Source of the DNA: Alphaproteobacteria bacterium MarineAlpha9_Bin3
GTDB lineage: Bacteria; Pseudomonadota; Alphaproteobacteria; TMED109
NCBI GenBank assembly: GCA_002937655.1
Contig: PTKH01000001.1
Coordinates: forward strand, 1-64,000
Direction: 5' to 3'
Length of the DNA: 64,000 nucleotides
The notes beneath the pieces were generated by a model. It did not search any database and had not been told where the DNA came from. It saw only the letters and a program-made list of their open reading frames with translations. Made by a program: the position numbers and the translations under genes. Positions 56,084 to 63,566 of this stretch are shown here, piece after piece. The stretch's first letter is position 1. Every line of letters starts with the position of its first letter.

Positions 56084-57214
56084 TTATAAGTTTAATTTTC
56101 GTGCTACTCCAGTTATAAAGCCAGAAAGTATATCATAAAAGTCTTTTACTTCAAGTAAGAAGCTATCATGACCTTTATCAGATTCTATTTCTATGTAGCT
56201 TACATCAGAAGCAGTTTTATTTAGAGCCTTTACTAGTGATTGACTTTCTGAACTAGGAAATAGCCAATCGCTTGTGAAGGATACTATAAGAAATTTACAT
56301 TTAGTTTTTTTGAATGCGTGATCTAGATTTCCTTTATATTTATTTGTCAAATCAAAATAATCCATTGCTCTAGTAATATATAAATAACTATTTGCATCAA
56401 ATCTATCTACAAATGATGTTCCTTGGTGTCTTAAATAGCTCTCTACTTGGAAGTCTGCATCAAAGCCCCAAGAGAGAACTTTACTTTGCATGTCTCTTCC
56501 AAATTTTTTTTGGAATGCTCCCTCAGATAAATAAGTTATATGTGCAATCATTCTTGCTACAGACAGCCCATGACGTGGTTTGTTTCCTTGATTGTAATAA
56601 TTACCTTTATGCCATTCTGGATCGTTCATTATAGCTTGTCTTCCTACTTCATGGAAAGCAATATTTTGAGCAGAGTGACGATATGAAGTTGCAATTGGAA
56701 TGGCAGAATATAGCATATTAGGATAACTGGCAGCCCATTCTAACACTTGCATGCCTCCCATAGACCCGCCAATAACTGAAAATAATTTTTTTATACTTAA
56801 ACTTTTAATTAATTCAAGTTGTAAGTTGACCATATCCTTTATAGTAAAGATTGGAAATTCCATGCCATAAGGTTTAGATGTAGCTGAATTAATAGAAGAA
56901 GGTCCCGTTGTTCCCATGCAACCTCCTAATACATTCGTGCAGATAATAAAATATTTATTCGTATCCAAAATTTTATTTGGCCCTACTAAATTATCCCACC
57001 AACCTTTTCTTTTAGTAATAGGATTCTTACCAGTTACAAATTGATCCCCTGTCAATGCGTGACATACTAATATAGCATTTGATTTTTCAGTATTTAGTTT
57101 ACCCCAGGTATTATATGCTAAAGTAGTTTTTTTTAATAAATGTCCACCTTCTAGTTGTAATTCTATAGGTCCTAAAGTCTTATTAAATATTTTTTTATTA
57201 TCAGTTTTATTAAT
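56084..57214 (-). CDS. metX: Homoserine O-acetyltransferase MetX, apparent ATT start
   Basis: First committed step of methionine synthesis, acylating homoserine. The alpha/beta-hydrolase body has GGSMGGMQVLEW with Ser151 (counted from 57214), the Asp in SFTSDWLFP, and His in DKGHDSFLLE. The track starts at TTG 57055, which is inside the conserved CHALTGDQ motif. The frame is open back to TGA 57227-57229 and encodes the family N-terminus GPIELQLEGGHLL and LAYNTWGKLN, but no ATG/GTG/TTG. ATT at 57214 gives 376 residues, the usual length. An ATG in another frame at 57230 (MKRFKN, stop) becomes in-frame if one A of the A5 run were lost, so an indel is an alternative. Confidence 0.88.
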   Translation of the reverse strand: MNKTDNKKIFNKTLGPIELQLEGGHLLKKTTLAYNTWGKLNTEKSNAILVCHALTGDQFVTGKNPITKRKGWWDNLVGPNKILDTNKYFIICTNVLGGCMGTTGPSSINSATSKPYGMEFPIFTIKDMVNLQLELIKSLSIKKLFSVIGGSMGGMQVLEWAASYPNMLYSAIPIATSYRHSAQNIAFHEVGRQAIMNDPEWHKGNYYNQGNKPRHGLSVARMIAHITYLSEGAFQKKFGRDMQSKVLSWGFDADFQVESYLRHQGTSFVDRFDANSYLYITRAMDYFDLTNKYKGNLDHAFKKTKCKFLIVSFTSDWLFPSSESQSLVKALNKTASDVSYIEIESDKGHDSFLLEVKDFYDILSGFITGVARKLNL

Positions 57215-57339
57215 TTTTAAATCTCTTCATTTTTTTAAAATATATAAATAATATTTACAATTATGACATGCTAATGGTTTTTTTCATATTAATAATATAT
57301 ATATAATTTATTATTATAAAAAATAATTTGGATGTAAGT

Positions 57340-58206
57340 ATGCCATTAAAAAACACTTCTATTAAAACAAAAGTAAAAAAAATTAATAAAAATAAACAGC
57401 CTTTGTTTATAATTAGAAAAAAAATAGATAAAATAGATAATAAAATACATGATTTATTAATTGAAAGAGCTGAGTTAGTAAAGGATGTAATAAATGAAAA
57501 ACGAAAAGAAAGTAATAGTGGTATTATTATCTACAGGCCAGCACGAGAGCATGAAATCTTATTAAGGTTAATAAAAAGACATAAAGGAATTATATCTGTC
57601 ACATCATTAATATCTATATGGCGAAAACTTATTTCTACATATATATCTATTCAAGGATTATTTAAAGTAACTTTTGCAGGGAATATAGATGAGATAGTAA
57701 ACCACCATTTTGGTTCTGATATCAAGAAAATAAAAAATAAAAGTAGCATTAGTTGTTTAAATAAATTAGCAAATAATTTATGTAATATTGCAATTTTACC
57801 TTTTCCTAGTAAAAAAAATGATTGGTGGATTAAATTAACTAATTATTCAAATATTTCTGTTGTAGGAAGTTTGTGTGATAGTGTAAGTGGAGATATAGAG
57901 GCATTAGTTCTGAGTACACAAAAAATAGAATATGCGTCAAATAATATTTCCTTATACACTTCTAAAATAACTTCAAAAAACTTAAAAAAATATTCTGATT
58001 TTCTAACTTGTAATGGATTTATAATAATATGTAAAAAATTACTTACGTCTAAATCATATATAATTTTATTTTATACTAAAATTTATTCCGAATTAGAAAA
58101 TAAAGGCAAGTTAAGAATTATAGATAGCTATAAGTTCGATGATAATATTCAAACAAGATTAGTTGGAGTTTTTTCATCAATTGATAAGGAAATTATAAAT
58201 GGATAA
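57340..58206 (+). CDS. Chorismate mutase with C-terminal prephenate-dehydratase-like domain
   Basis: Residues ~20-110 (FIIRKKIDKIDNKIHDLLIERAELV...IYRPAREHEIL) form an AroQ-type helical chorismate mutase, converting chorismate to prephenate. The remaining ~170 residues match the C-terminal domain of long alphaproteobacterial chorismate mutases, a PheA-like fold (LFKVTFAGNID...HHFGSDIKKI, AILPFPSKKNDWWIKL). The usual PheA catalytic TRF motif is not visible, so dehydratase activity is doubtful. I start at ATG 57340 (288 residues), not the track's TTG 57328, as GGA lies just upstream. It overlaps tyrA by 8 bp. Alphaproteobacteria often have hisC between the two genes; it is absent here. Confidence 0.85.
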   Translation: MPLKNTSIKTKVKKINKNKQPLFIIRKKIDKIDNKIHDLLIERAELVKDVINEKRKESNSGIIIYRPAREHEILLRLIKRHKGIISVTSLISIWRKLISTYISIQGLFKVTFAGNIDEIVNHHFGSDIKKIKNKSSISCLNKLANNLCNIAILPFPSKKNDWWIKLTNYSNISVVGSLCDSVSGDIEALVLSTQKIEYASNNISLYTSKITSKNLKKYSDFLTCNGFIIICKKLLTSKSYIILFYTKIYSELENKGKLRIIDSYKFDDNIQTRLVGVFSSIDKEIING

Positions 58207-59077
58207 GTTTGGTAAGGTTTCATTCATAGGTTTTGGTTTAATAAACTCATCTTTAGCTCATATATTTAAATTAAAAAAATTAGCTAATAAAACTTCTGCT
58301 TTTTCAAGACGAATAGAAACACGTGATAAGATTAGAAGCTTAAATATAGTTGATATAGTAAATGATGATATAGAGGACTCCGTAAAAGACTCAGATTTGA
58401 TAGTTTTAGGAGTTCCTGTTGGAGCTATGGAAAGTGTTATTAAGAAAATTTTACCTTATTTAAAAAAAGGAGTTATTATTACCGATGTAGGTTCTATAAA
58501 AAAGAAACTTGTTGATACTCTTGTACCATTACTTCCTAAAGATGTTTACTTTATTCCAGGGCATCCTATAGCAGGAACAGAAAAATCAGGTCCTGAGTCT
58601 GGCTTTCCTGAACTTTTTAACGGCAGGTGGTGTATACTTACTCCTTATTCAGATACTTCTCAAAAAGCCAGAGATAAAATAAAATTTATGTGGGAACAAG
58701 CAGGAATGAAAGTAGCAATAATGGATGCAGAATATCATGATCGAGTCTTAGCAATTACATCACATATTCCTCATTTAGTAGCATTTTCCATCGTAGGAAC
58801 AGTAACAGAATTAGAAGATCAGCTTAAAACAGAAGTCATAAAATATTCTGCTGGTGGGTTTAGAGATTTTACTAGAATAGCGGCGTCTGACCCTGTAATG
58901 TGGAGAGATGTATTTTTAAACAATAGTGATGCTGTTTTAGAAATGTTGGGCAGATTTATAGAAGATTTAACAGCTTTACAAAAAAGTATTAGATGGCAAG
59001 ATGGAGAATCTTTAGAGAAATTATTTATAAAGACTAGAGAGATTAGAAAAGGCATAATTTCTGAAGAGCAGGATTAA
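58199..59077 (+). CDS. tyrA: Prephenate/arogenate dehydrogenase
   Basis: NAD(P)-dependent oxidative decarboxylation of prephenate or arogenate to the tyrosine precursor. The 292-residue protein has the Rossmann motif VSFIGFGLINSSLAHIF, GHPIAGTEKSGPESGF, ITSHIPHLVAFSIVG with the catalytic His, and SAGGFRDFTRIAASDP. It is coupled to the upstream chorismate mutase gene (8-bp overlap) and ends in a 4-bp overlap with the convergent DUF2125 gene. Confidence 0.94.
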   Translation: MDKFGKVSFIGFGLINSSLAHIFKLKKLANKTSAFSRRIETRDKIRSLNIVDIVNDDIEDSVKDSDLIVLGVPVGAMESVIKKILPYLKKGVIITDVGSIKKKLVDTLVPLLPKDVYFIPGHPIAGTEKSGPESGFPELFNGRWCILTPYSDTSQKARDKIKFMWEQAGMKVAIMDAEYHDRVLAITSHIPHLVAFSIVGTVTELEDQLKTEVIKYSAGGFRDFTRIAASDPVMWRDVFLNNSDAVLEMLGRFIEDLTALQKSIRWQDGESLEKLFIKTREIRKGIISEEQD

Positions 59078-60069
59078 TTAGGATTTAATATTTTTAAATT
59101 TGGTATATTTATTATTTTTATGCCCATTAAGCTTAGGTATCCATTTTGAATATTTATAGAGAATTTTGGAATATTACTAGAAGATATTTCTATTGCTTTA
59201 ATTATTATATTTAATGTTTCAAATAAGCTTTTAGTTATAACATTTTCATTTTTTAAAATCATTATTAATTTATCTAATTCATTGGTTTCTATAGATATAG
59301 AACTTTGTATATCTAAATTCTCATCTAAGCCTAGAAAAGCATTTCCTTTAATCAATATTTTGTCTATATTTAAGCTAAAATTATCAATATCTAAGCCTCC
59401 TTGGCTTGAAAACCAATCATAAAATTTATTAATATTGAAGTCTTTATAATTAATTAATTCTCCATTAATTAATAAATTTCTTATCGAATTTTTCTCCATA
59501 AAAGAGGGATAAAAAAATAATTCCTTAATTGTTATTGAATATTCTAGATTACTATTTTCTTGCTCTCTTATATAAATTTCAGGCTTACTTATTTCATTTA
59601 TATTTTTATCAATTATAACTTGAATTTTTTCAAAGTTAAATGAAACTCTTTTTTCGTTATTTTCATTCAAGACTATAGATCCTAAAATATCAGGAAAAAT
59701 AATAATGCTGTTATTCATGTGAGTAATATCAATTTTTTCAGAAGTTTTAATAAGTATATGTTTTATATTCCAAGGTTGATAAATTATATCTAAGCTCTTT
59801 AAGAATATGTCTGTATTATTAATTTTAATTTCTACGGATTTTAATTTATTTACAATTCTATATGGAAACCCTGATTTATCGACATTTTTCCATGAAAAAT
59901 TTATGTTATTTTCATGTAGTTGATTTTGAAATGTTATTAAATGTTTTTCTGTTAACTTTTCAATTTTAAAATAAAAAAAATAATATAAAATTATAAAAAA
60001 TATAAAAATAATCAACATAAAATAAATAAATTTAAGTCCAGGTGCTCTATTATTTTTTTTAATATTGAT
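59074..60069 (-). CDS. DUF2125 family membrane-anchored protein, start uncertain (ATC/ATT)
   Basis: Function unknown. DUF2125 proteins are anchored envelope proteins, and location beside tyrA is usual in Alphaproteobacteria. The predicted protein has one N-terminal membrane segment and a long beta-rich domain with NFSWKNVDKSGFPYRIVNKL, which fits the family's conserved GFP motif. The track starts at ATG 60018, inside the anchor and with no nearby SD. The frame is open back to the hldE stop and encodes KKNNRAPGLKFIYF immediately before it, giving a proper Lys-rich start. GGAAG (60076-60080) is six bases before ATC 60069 and twelve before ATT 60063. I annotate from 60069 but the exact start is not settled. 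Confidence 0.78.
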   Translation of the reverse strand: MNIKKNNRAPGLKFIYFMLIIFIFFIILYYFFYFKIEKLTEKHLITFQNQLHENNINFSWKNVDKSGFPYRIVNKLKSVEIKINNTDIFLKSLDIIYQPWNIKHILIKTSEKIDITHMNNSIIIFPDILGSIVLNENNEKRVSFNFEKIQVIIDKNINEISKPEIYIREQENSNLEYSITIKELFFYPSFMEKNSIRNLLINGELINYKDFNINKFYDWFSSQGGLDIDNFSLNIDKILIKGNAFLGLDENLDIQSSISIETNELDKLIMILKNENVITKSLFETLNIIIKAIEISSSNIPKFSINIQNGYLSLMGIKIINIPNLKILNPN

Positions 60070-60081
60070 TTTTATCTTCCG

Positions 60082-61536
60082 TTAACTATTTTTTATCATA
60101 GATACGAGTTTAGTAGTACTATGATTTTTTGTGAGGTTGATCCTTATTACAGAGCCACCATTTTTTTTTATAAAGTTAGCTCCAACAATTTCTTTTATTT
60201 TGTAATCAGCTCCCTTAAAAAGAATATTTGGATTAATTTGTTTTATCAATTTAATAGGTGTATCTTCCTCAAAACTAATAACAAAATCTACCATCTCGAG
60301 AGATCGTAAAATTTTTTTTCTTGCCTCTAGATTTAAAATTGGTCTTTTATTACCTTTAAGCTTTTTTATAGATTTATCACTATTTACTGCAACAATAAGT
60401 TTATCGCATGATTCAGCCGCTTTTTTTAACATATCTATATGTCCAGCATGTATTAAATCAAAGCAACCGTTTGTAAAACCAATAGTATATTTATTTGCTC
60501 TCCATTCATTTAAATTATTTAACAAACTACTAGAAGAAAGAGTTTTAGATTTTAAAAATTTTCTAAAAACTTCCAATATTTCATCTTGACTCACGGAAGA
60601 AGTTCCTAGCTTTTTTACGGCAATACTAGCCCCTAAATTAGCAAAATGTGCTGATTCAATATTATTATTTGTTATCGATAAAGCAGCAGAAAATAGAGCA
60701 ATTACAGTATCTCCAGCACCTGTTACGTCAAAAACTTCTTCAGCGTTAGATTTTAAATGATAGGTGTTCTTTTTTTGTATTATTGATAAGCCATTTTCAC
60801 CTCTTGTTAAAAGTACATTTTGTGCCCATTTTTGTTGAATAATATACTGTCCACACTTCTCTACTAATTTGTTATCTTTGGGATCAATAAATGTAGCATT
60901 GGATGCTTCTTTTGTATTAGGCGTAATGAAATATGACCCTTTATATTTTTCAAAGTAGTCTCCCTTAGGATCGACAATAACTTTTTTCTTTTCTTTAGTT
61001 GCATATTTTATAAGCTTTTGGCAAAAATTTTCTTCTATAAATAGCGCTTTACCGTAATCAGAAAAAATAATAATATCTGATTGCTTTATAAAAAGTTTAA
61101 AATATTGAAAAGTCTTTTTCTTTAAAATAGAGCTCAATGGAGATATTGTCTCCTCATCAGTTCTGAATAGTTGTTGACCGTTAGCAATATACCTAGTTTT
61201 CAGCGTTGTTTTTCTGTTACTATCTTGCAAGAGAGCGTACTCTATATTTTTAAGTTTTTTAAAGTGTGTTTTTAAAAATTTACCAGAAGAGTCGTTGCCA
61301 ATTATTGATATAAAAGAAGTTTTTATATTTAATGAGTTTAAATTTTTTATTACGTTACCTGCTCCCCCTGCCAATAATTTAGTATTTTCCACATTAATAA
61401 CGGGGATTGGAGCTTCTGGGGAAATTCTTCTTACAGAACCAAAAACGTATTTATCAAGCATAATATCGCCAATAACTAAAACTTTTTTACTTTGAATGTT
61501 AGTAATAATATACTCAAGTTTTGATTGGTTAATCAT
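60082..61536 (-). CDS. hldE: Bifunctional heptose-7-phosphate kinase / heptose-1-phosphate adenylyltransferase
   Basis: Makes ADP-heptose for the LPS inner core. The N-terminal ~320 residues are a PfkB-type kinase (LAGGAGNVIKNL, and catalytic Asp in DVTGAGDTVIALFSAAL). The C-terminal ~140 are a nucleotidyltransferase with FTNGCFDLIHAGHIDMLKKAAE (HxGH). At 484 residues it is the standard fusion. The sequence ends MIKNS. No gmhA, gmhB or hldD is in the window. The DUF2125 gene starts about a dozen bases downstream. Confidence 0.95.
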   Translation of the reverse strand: MINQSKLEYIITNIQSKKVLVIGDIMLDKYVFGSVRRISPEAPIPVINVENTKLLAGGAGNVIKNLNSLNIKTSFISIIGNDSSGKFLKTHFKKLKNIEYALLQDSNRKTTLKTRYIANGQQLFRTDEETISPLSSILKKKTFQYFKLFIKQSDIIIFSDYGKALFIEENFCQKLIKYATKEKKKVIVDPKGDYFEKYKGSYFITPNTKEASNATFIDPKDNKLVEKCGQYIIQQKWAQNVLLTRGENGLSIIQKKNTYHLKSNAEEVFDVTGAGDTVIALFSAALSITNNNIESAHFANLGASIAVKKLGTSSVSQDEILEVFRKFLKSKTLSSSSLLNNLNEWRANKYTIGFTNGCFDLIHAGHIDMLKKAAESCDKLIVAVNSDKSIKKLKGNKRPILNLEARKKILRSLEMVDFVISFEEDTPIKLIKQINPNILFKGADYKIKEIVGANFIKKNGGSVIRINLTKNHSTTKLVSMIKNS

Positions 61537-61553
61537 TTAATATTTAAACCCAT

Positions 61554-62249
61554 TTATGTTTGTTTGGAATTAGCAATATCTTCAAATAAGTTATTTATAT
61601 CTTCATTATCAAGATCAGTATCTGAGTTTTCAATATGGTCTTCTTTCCTCACTAGACCATATTTTATTCCAGAATCACTATTATTATCCTTATTAATTTC
61701 TGAATTTTTTTGCATTTCCTTCCACCTAGATGATCTTCGTGCTTTCGCTATAGCCGCAGCTAAATCATTTTGTTTACATAAACCTAGCATTACCGGATCT
61801 TTAGCTGATACATTTGCAATATTCCAATGAGTTCTGTCTCTTATTTGGTTTATGGTAAACTTAGTAGTCCCAATTAATTTAGAAATTTGACCATCTGACA
61901 TTTCAGGATGAAATTTTAAGACCCAAGATATTGCATTTGGTCTATCTTGTCTTCTTGATAAGGGCGTATAACGTGGTGATTTTTTCTTTTTTGATGAAAC
62001 AGTTGTAGTTGATTTGGCAAGAATGAGAGATTTTTTTTCATCTTTTTCACATTCTTGAATATTCTCAATTGTTAGCTCACCGCTAGCAATAGGATTTTTA
62101 CCTTTTATTCCTGTTGCTACTTCTTCGTCCGCTATACCTTGAACCTCTAAGACATGAAGTCCACAAAAATCTCCAACTTGTTGGAAAGATAATGATGTAT
62201 TTTCTACAAGCCAAACTGCAGTTGCTTGAGGCATTAAAGGAATTGTCAT
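61554..62249 (-). CDS. trcR: Cell-cycle transcriptional regulator TrcR (DUF1013)
   Basis: A 231-residue protein of the DUF1013 family, known in Caulobacter as TrcR, an alphaproteobacterial regulator that binds RNA polymerase and affects cell-cycle transcription. The start MTIPLMPQATAVWLVENTSLSFQQVG is characteristic. Two helix-turn-helix-like segments are visible (LSFQQVGDFCGLH and MSDGQISKLIGTTKFTINQIRDRTH). The C-terminal ~50 residues are acidic and disordered. 17 bp before hldE, 38 bp after the quinone oxidoreductase gene. Confidence 0.9.
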   Translation of the reverse strand: MTIPLMPQATAVWLVENTSLSFQQVGDFCGLHVLEVQGIADEEVATGIKGKNPIASGELTIENIQECEKDEKKSLILAKSTTTVSSKKKKSPRYTPLSRRQDRPNAISWVLKFHPEMSDGQISKLIGTTKFTINQIRDRTHWNIANVSAKDPVMLGLCKQNDLAAAIAKARRSSRWKEMQKNSEINKDNNSDSGIKYGLVRKEDHIENSDTDLDNEDINNLFEDIANSKQT

Positions 62250-62287
62250 AATTTATCTCCTAATTTGAATTCATATTAGCGCATAAT

Positions 62288-63283
62288 TTAGATAGTTAGT
62301 ATAATTTTTCCTATATGTTGACTAGATTCTACTAAAGTATGTGCTTTATTTGCATCTTTTAAGTTGTAACTACCATAAATTTGAGGTAATACCACTTTTT
62401 TTTCTATTAATGGCCATACTTTTTCATATAATTTTTTTGCAATTAATCCCTTTTCTTCTATTGACCTTGGTCTTAGAGTAGAGCCAGTAACAGTTAACCA
62501 TTTTGTTAAAATTGGTAATAAGTTTAATTTATTCTCATATCCACCTTGAAAAGCTATAATGAGTAATTTTCCATTTTTTGATAATATATTTAAATTTTTA
62601 TCAAAATAATTTGCACCTATTATATCTAAAATAATATTTATACCTTCATTATTAGTATATTCGTTAATGACCTTCTCAAAGTCATGATTATTATAGTTAA
62701 TAGCTAATTCTGCACCAAGTTTTTTCATTTTAATACATTTTTCATCAGAGCCAACTGTAGTAAAGACTTTAGCTCCAAAACTTCTAGCTAATTGTATGGC
62801 TGTAGTTCCAATCCCACTTGCTCCTCCATGAATTAAAATTTTATCATTTTTTTTTAATTGTCCTCTATCAAATACATTCGCCCATACTGTAAAGAAAGTT
62901 TCGGGAATTGCAGCTGCTTCAACATAAGATAACCCTTTAGGAATAGGCAATGTTTGTTTAATAGGAGCAACACAATAATTAGAATAACCTCCTCCAGATA
63001 CTAATGCACAGACCTTATCTCCAATTTTAAAATTATTATCACTTGGATTTATTGCAACTACCTCTCCTGCCACTTCTAGCCCAGGGATATCACTTGCACC
63101 AGGAGGAGGAGGATAAAGTCCTTGTCTTTGCATAATATCTGGACGATTTACGCCTGCTGCTTTAACTTTAATTAATAATTCATTTTTTTTTATTTTAGGA
63201 GTAACTCTTTTTGTTATTACTAAATTTTCTGGTCCTCCAAACTTTGTAATTTCTACACAATCAATTTCTTTAGGTATTATCAT
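62288..63283 (-). CDS. NAD(P)H-quinone oxidoreductase, MDR superfamily
   Basis: A 331-residue zeta-crystallin/PIG3-like quinone oxidoreductase. Features are AAGVNRPDIMQRQGLYPPPPGASDIPGLEVAGEV (in parts), the hinge segment AAAIPETFFTVWANVFDRG, and the cofactor motif ILIHGGASGIGTTAIQLAR. Zinc ligands are lacking, as expected. It probably reduces quinones or related enones with NADPH. Adjacent to trcR on one side and divergent from the DUF1192 gene on the other, an arrangement found in other alphaproteobacteria. Confidence 0.92.
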   Translation of the reverse strand: MIIPKEIDCVEITKFGGPENLVITKRVTPKIKKNELLIKVKAAGVNRPDIMQRQGLYPPPPGASDIPGLEVAGEVVAINPSDNNFKIGDKVCALVSGGGYSNYCVAPIKQTLPIPKGLSYVEAAAIPETFFTVWANVFDRGQLKKNDKILIHGGASGIGTTAIQLARSFGAKVFTTVGSDEKCIKMKKLGAELAINYNNHDFEKVINEYTNNEGINIILDIIGANYFDKNLNILSKNGKLLIIAFQGGYENKLNLLPILTKWLTVTGSTLRPRSIEEKGLIAKKLYEKVWPLIEKKVVLPQIYGSYNLKDANKAHTLVESSQHIGKIILTI

Positions 63284-63365
63284 AATGTTAAATCCTTTTT
63301 AATTTATAGATTTATAATAAACATTGTATAAAATATGAAGTAAATATATTGTAAAGGTGTAAATA

Positions 63366-63551
63366 ATGGACGAAGAAGATTATAAAAAACCCAAGAAAGC
63401 TATAGAAATAGGCGCTAACATAGATAATTTATCTTTAGATGAATTATCAAATTACATAAACCTTTTGAAGCAAGAAATAAATAGGGTTGAGAATATTAAA
63501 CATGAAAAATATAAAGCTTTAGAATTAGCAAAAGATTATTTTAAAAATTAA
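63366..63551 (+). CDS. DUF1192 family small protein
   Basis: A 61-residue acidic/basic helical protein with the family features DEEDYKKPKKAIEIGANIDNLSLDELSNYINLLKQEI (in parts); a predicted coiled coil spans residues ~25-60. DUF1192 proteins are alphaproteobacterial and of unknown function, and they commonly adjoin the quinone oxidoreductase gene divergently. A GTG-type SD is not needed: AAAGGTG is present before the ATG. The thioesterase gene follows after 15 bp. Confidence 0.85.
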   Translation: MDEEDYKKPKKAIEIGANIDNLSLDELSNYINLLKQEINRVENIKHEKYKALELAKDYFKN

Positions 63552-63566
63552 AAAGGTAAAATATAA

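Noticed and set aside
56084-57055. metX as an N-terminally truncated pseudogene
   Set aside because: The missing N-terminal part is present and in frame upstream; only the canonical start codon is missing, and catalytic residues are intact.
57215-57339. SAM-II or SAM-V riboswitch before metX
   Set aside because: The conserved pseudoknot sequences, including the GCUAAAAAGG-like 3' element, are not present in either strand of the interval.
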